Assembly: GCA_022768785.1 (NCBI GenBank)
Contig: JALELI010000095.1
Location: 1-32,606, forward strand
Length of the DNA stretch: 32,606 nt
Direction of reading: 5' to 3'
From: Arcanobacterium sp.
Lineage (GTDB): Bacteria; Actinomycetota; Actinomycetes; Actinomycetales; Actinomycetaceae
In this document: positions 19,177 to 27,407 of the stretch, piece by piece
Layout: each line of letters starts with the position of its first letter
Numbering within the stretch: position 1 is the stretch's first letter
The notes under the pieces: generated by a model
Told to the model about the DNA's origin: nothing
Database searches by the model: none
What the model saw: the letters and a program-made list of their open reading frames with translations, nothing else
Program-made: the position numbers and the translations under genes

Positions 19177-19560
19177 CTATTTCCGGACGGCGATCGCCTC
19201 AATTTCCACAAGCGCTCCCAGTGGGAGTTTTGCCACTTCAATTGCCACACGTGCCGGGAACACCGTGCCCTCGAAGAATCGTGCATACACCTCATTCACC
19301 TGCGCAAATGCGCCCATATCCTGCAAGAAAACCGTGGTTTTTACCACGTCTTTCAAGCTTAGCTCCGCAGCTTCCAGCACGGCCTGCACATTTTGTAAAC
19401 TCTGCTCTGCCTGCTCCTCCACGGTGTTCGGCATTGCGCCGCTACGCACATCGATTGGCAGTTGGCCAGAGACAAACACTAGCTCTCCACGAGCTGCGAT
19501 ACCTTGCGAATATGGCCCCACTGCTGCGGGGGCAGCGTCTGACGTGATCTGTTGTTTCAT
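19177..19560 (-). CDS. ridA: RidA/YjgF family enamine-imine deaminase
   Basis: Hydrolyses reactive enamines/imines such as 2-aminoacrylate that damage PLP enzymes. From the ATG at 19560 (AGGAG six bases upstream) the protein has 127 residues, the normal length. Motifs: GPYSQG near residue 15, VSGQLPID, and the catalytic-region signature FPARVAIEVAKLPLGALVEIEAIAV containing the conserved Arg. It lies inside the ribonucleotide reductase cluster, 130 bases after nrdE and 91 before nrdF. No standard role links it to dNTP synthesis. An internal promoter upstream is possible but not fixed. Confidence 0.93.
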   Translation of the reverse strand: MKQQITSDAAPAAVGPYSQGIAARGELVFVSGQLPIDVRSGAMPNTVEEQAEQSLQNVQAVLEAAELSLKDVVKTTVFLQDMGAFAQVNEVYARFFEGTVFPARVAIEVAKLPLGALVEIEAIAVRK

Positions 19561-19646
19561 TATTGCTCCTAACGTTGCCCACATAATTGAGCATTTGAAT
19601 GAGAATCCCTGCGAATTGCGAATCGTAGAATCTGGCAACACACAGC

Positions 19647-19680
19647 TGGGTTGGCAGATGCGTTCACATTCACCAACCCA
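19647..19680 (-). promoter_or_regulatory. Hairpin between nrdE and ridA
   Basis: 8-bp perfect stem (TGGGTTGG / CCAACCCA) with an 18-base loop, starting ten bases after the nrdE stop. No T tract follows on the minus strand, so it may limit read-through or stabilise the 3' end rather than terminate. Confidence 0.4.
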
Positions 19681-19690
19681 ACCATTGTGT

Positions 19691-21844
19691 TCACAGCATA
19701 CAGCTCACACAGCCCTCCACCTCGGTGCCTTCGAGCGCCTGCTGGCGGATTCGCATGTAATAGAGGCTCTTAATCCCCTTCCGCCAGGCATAGATATAGC
19801 TGCGGTTCACATCACGGGTGGTCACAGTATCGGGATAGAAGAGCGTGAGGCTCAATCCCTGATCCACATGCTGAGTGGCCACAGCATAGGTATCGATAAT
19901 GGCCTGCGGGCCAATCTCATATGCATCTTGGAAATACTCGAGATTGTCGTTCGTCATATAAGGAGCTGGGTAGTACACACGCCCCACTTTGCCCTCTTTG
20001 CGGATCTCAATCTTTGAGGCAATCGGGTGGATTGAACTCGTAGCATGGTTGATGTACGAGATTGAGCCGGTGGGCGGCACAGCCTGCAGATTTTGGTTGT
20101 ACATTCCATACTTCTGCACATCTGCTTTCAAGCCACGCCAATCATCTTGAGTGGGAATGTGAATATTCGCAAAGAGCTCTTTCACTCGTTCCGTTTTCGG
20201 CTCCCACACCTGATCGGTGTACTTATCAAAAAACTCGCCACTGGCGTATGTGGAATGCTCAAAGTTATAGAAGTGTTCACCGCGCTCTTTGGCCAGTTCC
20301 ATCGAAGTTTTAATCGCATGGAAAGCCACCGTGTAGAAATACATATTCGTGAAATCTAGCGCTTCTTCAGAACCGTAATAGATACGCTCCCGGCCGAGAT
20401 AGCCATGCAAATTCATCTGGCCAAGACCAATGGCATGGCTCAGCTTGTTTCCACGTTCAATCGAAGGCACTGCAGAGATATCAGTGATTTCAGAAACTGT
20501 GGTGAGTGCGCGAATCGCGGTGCTAATAGTTTTCGCGAAATCTGGCGAATCCATTGTGCGCGCAATATTGAGAGAACCGAGGTTACACGAGATATCTTTG
20601 CCCACAGTTTTATAGGTGAGATCCGCATTGAATTCGCTCGGTTCGCTCACCTGGAAAATCTCCGTGCAGAGATTGCTCATCGTGATGCGGCCTTCAATTG
20701 GATTTGCGCGATTCACGGTGTCTTCATACACGATGTAGGGATAACCAGATTCAAACTGAATTTCAGCGAGAGTTTGGAAGAAATGCCGTGCGTTGATCTT
20801 CGTTTTGTGAATCCGCTTATCGTTCACCATTTCATCGTATTTTTCCGTAACGGAAATATCAGAGAATGGCACTCCGTATACCCGCTCCACATCGTAGGGC
20901 GAGAAGAGATACATATCGGCATTCTTCTGGGCTAGTTTGAATGTGATATCGGGAATCACCACACCGAGCGAGAGAGTTTTGATACGAATTTTTTCATCGG
21001 CGTTCTCGCGCTTGGTATCCAAGAATCGCAGAATATCTGGGTGATGCGCGTGCAAATACACAGCACCTGCCCCCTGGCGGGCACCGAGCTGATTTGCATA
21101 CGAGAAAGAGTCCTCAAGTAGCTTCATCACAGGGTTTACACCAGAGCTCTGATGCTTGATTTTCTTGATTGGAGCCCCGAGCTCTCTCAGGTTGGTGAGA
21201 TTAAGAGCCACTCCGCCGCCACGCTTGCTGAGCTGCAAGGCGGAGTTAATCGCACGGGCAATAGATTCCATGTTGTCTTCTACGCGCAGCAGGAAGCAAG
21301 AGACGAATTCTCCGCGCTGTGCCTTACCCGCATTGAGGAACGTGGGTGTGGCTGGCTGATAGCGGCCCGTGATGATTTCTTCCATTATGTCTTGTGCGAG
21401 TTGCGTATCTCCTTTTCCAAGGGTGAGCGCTGCCATGCACACACGATCCTCAAAGCGCTCAAGGTAGCGAGTGCCGTCAAAAGTTTTGAGGGTGTAGCTC
21501 GTGTAGTACTTAAAGGCGCCTAAAAACGAGGAAAAACGGAATTTGTGCGCATAGGCATCTTTATAAAGCTGCTTGATGAAGGCGAAATCATATTGATCTA
21601 GCACCGCTTTTTCGTAGTAGCCTTCGCGCACCAGGTATTCCATTTTCTCTTCGAGATCGTGGAAAAATACGGTGTTTTTATTCACGTGCTGCAGAAAATA
21701 CTGCCGGGCAGCCTCGTGGTCTGCATCAAATTGAATTTTGCCGTTTTTATCGTAGAGATTCAGTTTGGCGTTGAGCGAATGATAATCGAGCGCCGGATCA
21801 ATAATCTCTTCACCGGTGTCGGTTAGAGTTGCTTCTGCTTCCAA
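19691..21844 (-). CDS. nrdE: Class Ib ribonucleotide reductase, large (catalytic) subunit
   Basis: Catalytic subunit that reduces NDPs with electrons from NrdH. 717 residues, family length. The N-terminus ([31 protein letters not shown]) is typical of NrdE and lacks the ATP cone of class Ia. Active-site signatures: [13 protein letters not shown] with the first redox Cys, NLCTEIF with the Asn-Cys-Glu catalytic triad, and the C-terminal shuttle pair CVSC in EGCVSCML. Start is a TTG at 21844 inside the 3' end of nrdI, with GGAAG just upstream, so translational coupling is likely; a nearby alternative start cannot be excluded. Confidence 0.97.
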   Translation of the reverse strand: MEAEATLTDTGEEIIDPALDYHSLNAKLNLYDKNGKIQFDADHEAARQYFLQHVNKNTVFFHDLEEKMEYLVREGYYEKAVLDQYDFAFIKQLYKDAYAHKFRFSSFLGAFKYYTSYTLKTFDGTRYLERFEDRVCMAALTLGKGDTQLAQDIMEEIITGRYQPATPTFLNAGKAQRGEFVSCFLLRVEDNMESIARAINSALQLSKRGGGVALNLTNLRELGAPIKKIKHQSSGVNPVMKLLEDSFSYANQLGARQGAGAVYLHAHHPDILRFLDTKRENADEKIRIKTLSLGVVIPDITFKLAQKNADMYLFSPYDVERVYGVPFSDISVTEKYDEMVNDKRIHKTKINARHFFQTLAEIQFESGYPYIVYEDTVNRANPIEGRITMSNLCTEIFQVSEPSEFNADLTYKTVGKDISCNLGSLNIARTMDSPDFAKTISTAIRALTTVSEITDISAVPSIERGNKLSHAIGLGQMNLHGYLGRERIYYGSEEALDFTNMYFYTVAFHAIKTSMELAKERGEHFYNFEHSTYASGEFFDKYTDQVWEPKTERVKELFANIHIPTQDDWRGLKADVQKYGMYNQNLQAVPPTGSISYINHATSSIHPIASKIEIRKEGKVGRVYYPAPYMTNDNLEYFQDAYEIGPQAIIDTYAVATQHVDQGLSLTLFYPDTVTTRDVNRSYIYAWRKGIKSLYYMRIRQQALEGTEVEGCVSCML

Positions 21845-22239
21845 AATTCTTCCAATCCTTCACGAACCTTTTGCACATCTGTGGGAGTGCCGAGTAGCTC
21901 AAATCGGTACATATGTGGCACTTTGCATTTAGCGGAGATAATGTCTCCTGCCACACAGTAGTACTTTCCAAAATTTGTGTTTCCGCTAGAAATCACTCCG
22001 CGGATAAAAGAACGATTGTGTTCATCGTTGAGGAACTTAACCACCTGTTTCGGCACAGCTCCTCCGAGATTGCCACCGCCATACGTGGGTACGATAAGCA
22101 CATATGGTTCATTAATCTCGATAGGCGGATCAGTGCGGCGTAATGGAATTCGCTTAGCCGGAAAGCCTAGTTTCTGCGCAAAACGCTTCGTATTACCTGT
22201 TGCAGACGAAAAATAAACAACATTAACCACGAAAGCCAT
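21823..22239 (-). CDS. nrdI: NrdI flavodoxin-like ribonucleotide reductase activator
   Basis: FMN protein that generates the oxidant for the dimanganese-tyrosyl cofactor of NrdF. Motif [19 protein letters not shown] near the N-terminus is the NrdI flavin-binding loop, and [11 protein letters not shown] is the second flavin contact. About 138 residues. Two ATGs overlap (22242 and 22239); AAAGGG abuts the first, so the second is preferred. It overlaps nrdE by about 22 bases and follows nrdH after about 170 bases. Confidence 0.95.
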   Translation of the reverse strand: MAFVVNVVYFSSATGNTKRFAQKLGFPAKRIPLRRTDPPIEINEPYVLIVPTYGGGNLGGAVPKQVVKFLNDEHNRSFIRGVISSGNTNFGKYYCVAGDIISAKCKVPHMYRFELLGTPTDVQKVREGLEEFWKQKQL

Positions 22240-22327
22240 CATCCCTTTCGGGCAATAAGCAGCCTACGATCGATCGAGATGGTGCGCCTAATGCTCATTT
22301 CGAGTAAGTGCTTCTTTCGAGCAGCAG

Positions 22328-22345
22328 TTTCGGGCAAACCCGAAA
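22328..22345 (-). promoter_or_regulatory. Hairpin between nrdH and nrdI
   Basis: Perfect stem TTTCGGG / CCCGAAA with a 4-base loop in the 170-base gap. It is too T-poor to be a terminator; possible processing or attenuation element that would set nrdH apart from nrdIEF. Confidence 0.4.
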
Positions 22346-22411
22346 TAACATGCGCGTTGAAATAGTACACAGCTCGAGAGCACCGCAGCGCACTCATCTC
22401 GCTCAAACGAT

Positions 22412-22666
22412 TTAGGCCACCGCCATCTTTTCTTTTGCGCTCAACGCCGTTGCAAGCATCTTGATCTTATCGGGGCGGAATCCACTCCAGTGATCGCCAT
22501 CAGCAAATACCACTGGAGCTTGCTGATAGCCGAGAGCCTTCACCGTATTCAGCGCTTCCTCATCTTGGGCGAGGTCTATCTCAACATACTCGAGCCCCTG
22601 CTTCGTGAGTGCTCGTTTCGTGGCTCGGCACTGCACGCACTGAGGCTTCGTATAAACGGTGATCAT
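22412..22666 (-). CDS. nrdH: NrdH glutaredoxin-like electron donor
   Basis: Small redox protein that reduces NrdE, itself usually reduced by thioredoxin reductase. 84 residues. Redox pair CVQC (residues 10-13), GYQQAPVV with the cis-proline loop, and the NrdH-specific WSGFRPDKI motif are all present. GGGAG lies close before the ATG. First gene of the nrd cluster, so its upstream region is the operon control region. Confidence 0.96.
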   Translation of the reverse strand: MITVYTKPQCVQCRATKRALTKQGLEYVEIDLAQDEEALNTVKALGYQQAPVVFADGDHWSGFRPDKIKMLATALSAKEKMAVA

Positions 22667-22760
22667 CGCTCCCTCTCTTTCTTCGTTTCCCTCTGGTAAT
22701 TACATGAAAGTAATTTACCCAAGAATCTATTCCCATGCCATCTGAACGGTACGAAAGTAG

Positions 22761-22806
22761 ACACTACACCTAGTGGTTTCTCTTATGCGATACCCCTAGA
22801 TGGTGT
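22761..22806 (-). promoter_or_regulatory. Candidate tandem NrdR boxes upstream of nrdH
   Basis: Box 1 ACACTACACCTAGTGG (22761-22776) has the CACTA-N4-TAGTG palindrome of the NrdR consensus ACACWATATATWGTGT and matches about 12 of 16 positions. Box 2 (22791-22806) is weaker, about 9 of 16. The centres are 30 bp apart, close to the three-turn spacing usual for NrdR. The NrdR repressor senses ATP/dATP and controls nrd operons. No nrdR gene is in the window. Confidence 0.6.
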
Positions 22807-22977
22807 GGCGTGGCGGCATAGCTCACACTCGCTTTAACATGCCTGTGGAACACTGCCAAGCGGCGGTGGAAACCGCTTCTCTAGCGTTACTCAGTAAGCT
22901 CGTTATGCACCTCCTTTCCACTTTCTTTCCACTCCACTCTCGCATCTCCCTACCGGAAAATTTCAAAAAATTTCCAA

Positions 22978-23067
22978 CTATCCACACCCTGTGGAAAAAT
23001 TTTGTCCACTTCTCCACGGCTCTTCTGTTTTTTATCCACAGCTGTGGAAAATTCGCGCCTTTCCACA
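22978..23067. promoter_or_regulatory. Cluster of six DnaA-box-like 9-mers
   Basis: Within 90 bases: CTATCCACA (22978, 8/9), TGTGGAAAA (22990, reverse, 8/9), TTGTCCACT (23002, 7/9), TTATCCACA (23032, exact), TGTGGAAAA (23043, reverse, 8/9) and CTTTCCACA (23059, 7/9). Boxes four and five form an inverted repeat with AGCT in the centre. AT-rich runs flank the cluster. It lies about 310-400 bases upstream of nrdH and 300 upstream of the nucleosidase. The matches are seen; function is inferred. Confidence 0.6.
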
Positions 23068-23117
23068 TCGCTCTCTCAAAAAAAATTTGCGCATTTGCTC
23101 GGCGTGTTTCACCCCGC

Positions 23118-23190
23118 GTGTCGGTATTCAGGCCTGTCGTATTCAGGCGTGTCGGTATTCAGGCGTGTCGGTGGCCTGTCGTATTCAGGC
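23118..23190 (+). repeat. Degenerate 15-16 bp tandem repeat, five units
   Basis: Units alternate between GTGTCGGTATTCAGGC (23118-23133, 23149-23164) and CTGTCGTATTCAGGC (23134-23148, 23176-23190). A truncated unit GTGTCGGTGGC lies at 23165-23175. Non-coding if the nucleosidase starts at 23367. Confidence 0.75.
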
Positions 23191-23366
23191 CACGGCCATT
23201 CTGCTGCCAATACAGCGGCCAACACGGCAGCGCTCCGCATATCACAGCGATTAAATACGAGCAGTCGGCCACAGCATATAATCGCCAGCGGCCAAGCTAC
23301 ATACGAATGCTGGTGTACAACACAGCATCGTTGCGCAATAACTCCAAAACACAGAGAATAAAAAGC

Positions 23367-24281
23367 ATGATCCGTGAAGATTCTCCCGCCGCAGCCTCTC
23401 TTGCAGCCTCTGGTTCCCCCGCCCTTTCCCCTGCCTTCGATTCTCCAGCTCTAATCCCGCTTTCTGCCTGCATTATCTCCGCAATGCCAGAAGAGATGGA
23501 GCCTATGCGCGCACTCCTGGCCAACCTGGGCGCAGCAGCCCGTGAGTTGCCCAGCCCGATTGGCACCCTCACCCTGATCACTTTCCCCGCTCCAGCAGCC
23601 GATTCCACGCTCTCCCTTGAGCTCCATCGTAGCGAGCTCTACAGCAGCGAGCCTCACAACCAGAGCGCGAACGCTAGTGGCACCACGCCTGCTCCCGAAG
23701 CCGTTCTGCTCGCCGTCACTGGCATCGGATTCACCGCCACTGCTAGCTGCCTCGGCTGGATTTTGGCGCATTTCTCCCCAGAGGCAATCGTTTCAATTGG
23801 CTCAGCAGGAGGGCTCAGCCCAGATTCTCGCGTGCGAGATGTGGTGCTTGGCACCCGCTACCGTGATGGCTTCGCAGACGGCACTAATTTTGGCTATGTG
23901 CGTGGCCAGGTGCCAGGCCAACCCGAATATTTTTCTGCAGATCCAGCGCTGCTAGCGGCAGGGGCGCTAGTTGCTCTCAACGATGACGCCATTGATATCC
24001 GCACTGCTGAAATGCTCTCTTCAGATACTTTCGTTACTGATGTGAACGTGGGCGATATACGTGAAGCCTTTCCCGCCGCCGTCAGCGCAGATATGGAATC
24101 CTATCCCGCAGCGCACGTGGCCCACCAGTGGGGAATCCCGTTCCTTTCAGTGCGCGCAATTTCCGATCTGTGCTCCACCCCTGAAGATCAAACTGCGTCG
24201 TTTCACGCTGAACTCGCAGAAGTGGCTGGCATCTCGGCCCACGTTGCGCTCGCCACACTCCGCCAAGCTGAAGTGCTGTAA
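23367..24281 (+). CDS. mtnN: 5'-methylthioadenosine/S-adenosylhomocysteine nucleosidase
   Basis: Cleaves MTA and SAH to adenine and the thio-sugar, clearing inhibitors of SAM-dependent reactions. From the ATG at 23367 it has 304 residues, against about 230 for the family. Motifs: SAMPEEMEPMR (acid near residue 42), SIGSAGGL (143-150), SADMESYPAAHVA with Met243-Glu244, and ISDLCS with catalytic Asp267. The Glu-to-Asp distance of 23 equals the E. coli enzyme. The excess length is an Ala/Ser/Pro N-terminal tail (1-32) and a low-complexity insert (about 72-110). The frame is open back to 22800, but that part crosses the DnaA boxes and repeats and looks non-coding. No Shine-Dalgarno is clear. Confidence 0.9.
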   Translation: MIREDSPAAASLAASGSPALSPAFDSPALIPLSACIISAMPEEMEPMRALLANLGAAARELPSPIGTLTLITFPAPAADSTLSLELHRSELYSSEPHNQSANASGTTPAPEAVLLAVTGIGFTATASCLGWILAHFSPEAIVSIGSAGGLSPDSRVRDVVLGTRYRDGFADGTNFGYVRGQVPGQPEYFSADPALLAAGALVALNDDAIDIRTAEMLSSDTFVTDVNVGDIREAFPAAVSADMESYPAAHVAHQWGIPFLSVRAISDLCSTPEDQTASFHAELAEVAGISAHVALATLRQAEVL

Positions 24282-24432
24282 CGCCGCCTCGCAGAACCAC
24301 AGGCTAGAGCCACAGCCTCCTGGCACCCTCTAGCTTCGCTGATTGCCCCTAGCTTCGCTAAACTTTATAGGTTCGCGCCCCTGCTTTCCTGCGTCTATCT
24401 GCGCCCCTGCTTTCCTGCACCTATCTGCTCTG

Positions 24433-24828
24433 CTATTTCCCAGCTCCACCGGCCGCGCCACCAGTTGCGCCACCGGCTGCATTTCCCTGTGTATCCGCTT
24501 CATTGAGAGAGCAAGAAGAAATCGCTTGGGTGAGTTTAGAATAATCTGCCTTACTCAGCTGCGAATCAAACTTCCCGTGCGCGATTGCTTGTAGGGCCTC
24601 TTTAGACAGCTTCCCTCCGATTGCCTCGGCTGTGCAGCGGGCTGCTCGCTGCACTTTCTCATCGGAAAATCCAAGAGAATTAAGCCGTGCGAAATCAGCC
24701 GAGCGCACTAGCCCCGCTGCCACTGCCTGCTGTGAGGGCCCAACGAGAGCAGAACAACCCGCCGTCCACACTAATGTAATCAGTGCCAACGCTATTCCCC
24801 AACGCTCACTGCATTTCCTCTGTGCCAT
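24433..24828 (-). CDS. Small secreted lipoprotein, unknown function
   Basis: 131 residues with signal peptide and lipobox TAGC (Cys25); AAGGAG lies seven bases before the ATG. The mature part is helical: repeated short helices around FARLNSLGFSDEKVQRAARCTAEAIGGKLSKEALQAIAHGKF. Two further cysteines (ARCTAEAIG and SSCSLNE) probably form a disulfide. The tail is Gly/Ala-rich (GGATGGAAGGAGK). The phrase RCTAEAIGGKL resembles RCTAEALGKL of the lipoprotein at 17052, which hints at a common helical module but may be chance. Not recognised as a named family. Confidence 0.7.
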   Translation of the reverse strand: MAQRKCSERWGIALALITLVWTAGCSALVGPSQQAVAAGLVRSADFARLNSLGFSDEKVQRAARCTAEAIGGKLSKEALQAIAHGKFDSQLSKADYSKLTQAISSCSLNEADTQGNAAGGATGGAAGGAGK

Positions 24829-24969
24829 GCCGTATCTCCTTATTAATCGCGCTGCCCCGATTGTTTTCAGTGCTCACTGCAAATATAGCGGCTCTGCTTA
24901 GTGTGCCGGCTGTATCGGTAACCACGTTCCAAGAGAACTTCTGCCCATTTTGCAGGCAGCGTCGGGGCG

Positions 24970-25458
24970 CTAGCGCGCGTGCGCCTGCGACTGCCGCACT
25001 GCAGCGCGATCCACAAATTCATTCGCGGCATCTCCAGCATGGCCTTTTACCCATTCGATAGCAGTGTGGCCAGTGCGCGCTTCATATAAATTGAGCAGCT
25101 GCTCAATGAGCTCTCTGTTGAGCACCGGCTTGCCGTCTGCTTTCCGCCAACCGCGAGCGCGCCACCCTTTAGCCCACTTAGTGAGAGAATTAATCACATA
25201 GGAAGAATCTGCACGGATTAGCAAACTCGCCCCCTGCGGCACAAATTCAAGAGCCCGGATAAGCGCAATGAGCTCCATACGGTTGTTGGTGGTGGTGGCA
25301 TCACCACCAGATTGGTATGCACCACTAATTTGATCTAGCCATGCCCACCCACCTGGGCCAGGATTACCCGAGCAGGCTCCATCGGTGGCAACCACATATT
25401 CAAAACCAGATTTTGGCCGCCCGATGGGGCCTTCTACGTAACTAACCTCTGTGCTCAT
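24970..25458 (-). CDS. rnhA: Ribonuclease HI
   Basis: Degrades RNA in RNA-DNA hybrids. From the ATG at 25458 it has 162 residues, the usual length. All catalytic residues are present: Asp26 (VATDGACSGNPGPGGW), Glu62 (NNRMELIA), Asp84 (IRADSSYV), His140 (KGHAGD) and Asp150 (FVDRAAV), with spacing as in the E. coli enzyme. The frame is open to 25548, but the extra 30 residues are not family-like. There is no Shine-Dalgarno; TATGGT (25465-25470 on the minus strand) ends six bases before the ATG, so a leaderless mRNA is likely. It diverges from the macrodomain gene. Confidence 0.95.
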   Translation of the reverse strand: MSTEVSYVEGPIGRPKSGFEYVVATDGACSGNPGPGGWAWLDQISGAYQSGGDATTTNNRMELIALIRALEFVPQGASLLIRADSSYVINSLTKWAKGWRARGWRKADGKPVLNRELIEQLLNLYEARTGHTAIEWVKGHAGDAANEFVDRAAVRQSQAHAR

Positions 25459-25581
25459 ACGCCAACCATACCTGCCCATTGCCGCAGATGCCGCGTGCCC
25501 GGCGTGATTCCGGCTCAATTTCAGCAACTGAGCCACTTTCCAGTGCACTCGTTACACACGTTACGTTCTGGAGCTCGCTCT

Positions 25582-25683
25582 GTGATCCTCATCGCCTACG
25601 TTGAGAGCAAAGAGACTGCCCGCCAAGCACGTGAATTAGATACCCTTGGATTAGATAATTCTGCAGGAATGAGGAGGCAATAA
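25582..25683 (+). CDS. Candidate 33-codon upstream ORF coupled to the macrodomain gene
   Basis: GTG start with GGAG eight bases upstream (25570-25573). It encodes a short peptide (ILIAYVESKETARQARELD in its first half) and stops with TAA that overlaps the next ATG as TAATG. The GAGGAGG ribosome site of the macrodomain gene lies within it. The arrangement suggests translational coupling. The frame is open further up to 25495. It may be a leader peptide or chance. Confidence 0.35.
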   Translation: MILIAYVESKETARQARELDTLGLDNSAGMRRQ

Positions 25684-26588
25684 TGGTGACGCTTTCGGAG
25701 TATCGAGATCTTATTCACCTCGATGATCCTTTTCCGCTTCCAACCAACGATGCACGCACGGGGCGAGATCTTTTAATGACGGCGCTCAGCGGGCTCCCTA
25801 ACAAACGCTACACTGGCACTTCGTCTGTAGCTCATCTCGCCACAGACGAATCTCTACTCCGTTGGCTTGATGCCGAACTCACACAGCGCGATCCGGGCCC
25901 GCTAGACCCCATCACGGAACGCGCTATCAACTCCATCTTGCTGCGTGTGAGTGGCAGACACGGGCGAGTGGAGGCGCTCAATTTGCGGCGGGTGAATGAT
26001 ATGTTTCCCGAGAATGACTATCCGCGCGCTTTCAACACTGCAATTTACCTCGGTGATATTCGCCAACTTGTGGTAGATGCTGTGGTGAACTCAGCAATGC
26101 CGGATCTCACTGGCTGCCGAATTCCACTGCACAACTGCCTGGATTCTGTGATTCATCTGCAGGCAGGCCCGTGGATGCGCAACGATGGCGCCACGATTAT
26201 GGAGGCGCTGGGGCACGAGGCACACACTGGCTCAGCTGTGATTACTCGCGGATACCGTATGCCTGCGCGCTATGTGATTCACACAGTGGCGCCCGAGGTG
26301 GAAAACGGGCAGCCCACTCAACGTGATCGTGAGCTACTGCGCGATTGCTACTGGAATTGCCTAGAGTTAGCCCGCGAAAAAGGCGATATTTCCACGATCG
26401 CGTTTCCAGCGCTGTCTACCGGAGGCAACAGATTCCCATTTGATGTGGCTGCCAAGATTGCTCTGCAGACCGTAGATGATTGGATGCATGTGAATGCATC
26501 GCAAATTGATCTGGTGCTCTTTTCGGTGCATAACGATGAGGATCTCGCTCATATGGAACGCATCTTCAAAACGTGGGTGAATGAATAA
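25683..26588 (+). CDS. Zinc-dependent macrodomain protein (protein-ADP-ribose hydrolase type)
   Basis: Predicted enzyme that removes ADP-ribose from proteins. 301 residues; GAGGAGG lies five bases before the ATG. Residues 1-110 form a helical N-terminal part typical of the Zn-macro class; the macrodomain follows from about 117. The class signature is clear: VNSAMPDLTGCRIPLHNCLDSVIHLQAG, with probable zinc ligands Cys145, His150 and Cys152. The phosphate-binding loop is ALSTGGNRFPF (243-253). In Staphylococcus and Streptococcus, relatives sit beside a SirTM ADP-ribosyltransferase and a lipoylated GcvH-like target. None of these is adjacent here, so the substrate is open. Confidence 0.92.
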   Translation: MVTLSEYRDLIHLDDPFPLPTNDARTGRDLLMTALSGLPNKRYTGTSSVAHLATDESLLRWLDAELTQRDPGPLDPITERAINSILLRVSGRHGRVEALNLRRVNDMFPENDYPRAFNTAIYLGDIRQLVVDAVVNSAMPDLTGCRIPLHNCLDSVIHLQAGPWMRNDGATIMEALGHEAHTGSAVITRGYRMPARYVIHTVAPEVENGQPTQRDRELLRDCYWNCLELAREKGDISTIAFPALSTGGNRFPFDVAAKIALQTVDDWMHVNASQIDLVLFSVHNDEDLAHMERIFKTWVNE

Positions 26589-26651
26589 CGTTCGCTCATA
26601 CACTCACCCACCAAAAGCTTCTATTACACAGCACACACATAGAGGTTACGC

Positions 26652-27377
26652 ATGGATGCAGATCTCGTCTTTCGCATAGTAGACGTGACGGGCGTTATAG
26701 CAAACGGGCTGCTTGGAGCCGCTGCTGCCCGCCGGCATAATTACGACGTCATGGGCTTTCTGGTGCTCGGTGGAGCATCAGCGTTAGGCGGAGGTCTGCT
26801 GCGCGATTTAATGCTTAACCAGGGATTTCCAGTGGCTCTCACAGATCCATGGTATTTTCCCGGCGCTTTTGGGGCCGCGCTAGTGGGATATTTCTTCACA
26901 TTTGAACACAAGTGGAGCCGCCGTTTGCTCATCGGAGCAGATGCGTTGGCGCTCGGGTGTTGGAGCGCCACTGGCGCATCGAAGGGGCTGACGGCGGGGC
27001 TCAGCTGGCTTCCAGCCGTTTTTCTCGGAGTGGTGACGGCGGTCTGTGGCGGTATGATCCGCGATATTCTTTGCAAAGAAACCCCGGCTATTTTCGGGGG
27101 TAAGCCACTTTACGCTACAGTCGCATTTGTGGCCGCTGTGCAGATGGTGGTGTGGCAATCCAACGGGCACCCCACTATTGGTATGGGCGCATCTATTGTG
27201 CTGTGCACGGTGTTTGCTTTGCTGGCGCGTAAATTAAATTGGGTGTTGCCGCAGCATGGCTATGATCTCGGCTCTAAAGCGCGTGCGCATTGGCCTCGAG
27301 AAGCTCGCTGGTCCCGCGACCGGCGGCGCTGGCCCAGTAGCCGGAAAAATAGCCACAAACACTTGCCCAAATCGTGA
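26652..27377 (+). CDS. TRIC-like cation channel / UPF0126 membrane protein
   Basis: Seven-helix membrane protein with an internal duplication, 241 residues. The two halves each carry the glycine-rich motif followed by Arg-Asp: GGASALGGGLLRDLML and VTAVCGGMIRDILCKETPAIF. Prokaryotic TRIC homologues form potassium-permeable trimers; the physiological role in bacteria is unclear. AGAGG lies seven bases before the ATG. The C-terminal 35 residues are a basic Arg/Trp/Lys tail (cytoplasmic) that is longer than usual. It is 63 bases after the macrodomain gene in the same direction. Confidence 0.9.
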   Translation: MDADLVFRIVDVTGVIANGLLGAAAARRHNYDVMGFLVLGGASALGGGLLRDLMLNQGFPVALTDPWYFPGAFGAALVGYFFTFEHKWSRRLLIGADALALGCWSATGASKGLTAGLSWLPAVFLGVVTAVCGGMIRDILCKETPAIFGGKPLYATVAFVAAVQMVVWQSNGHPTIGMGASIVLCTVFALLARKLNWVLPQHGYDLGSKARAHWPREARWSRDRRRWPSSRKNSHKHLPKS

Positions 27378-27407
27378 AGCCACGCGCACCGATGTGAGGG
27401 GTGCACG

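Noticed and set aside
22978-23190. Chromosomal replication origin (oriC)
   Set aside because: DnaA boxes, AT-rich DNA and repeats are present, but no dnaA, dnaN, gyrB or rpmH is in the window; only a DnaA-box cluster is claimed.
23118-23190. CRISPR array
   Set aside because: The units are 15-16 bp and directly adjacent, with no spacers, and no cas genes are near.
22800-23366. N-terminal extension of the nucleosidase frame (189 codons)
   Set aside because: This part crosses the NrdR box, DnaA-box cluster and tandem repeats and is not family-like. The ATG at 23367 is the better start.
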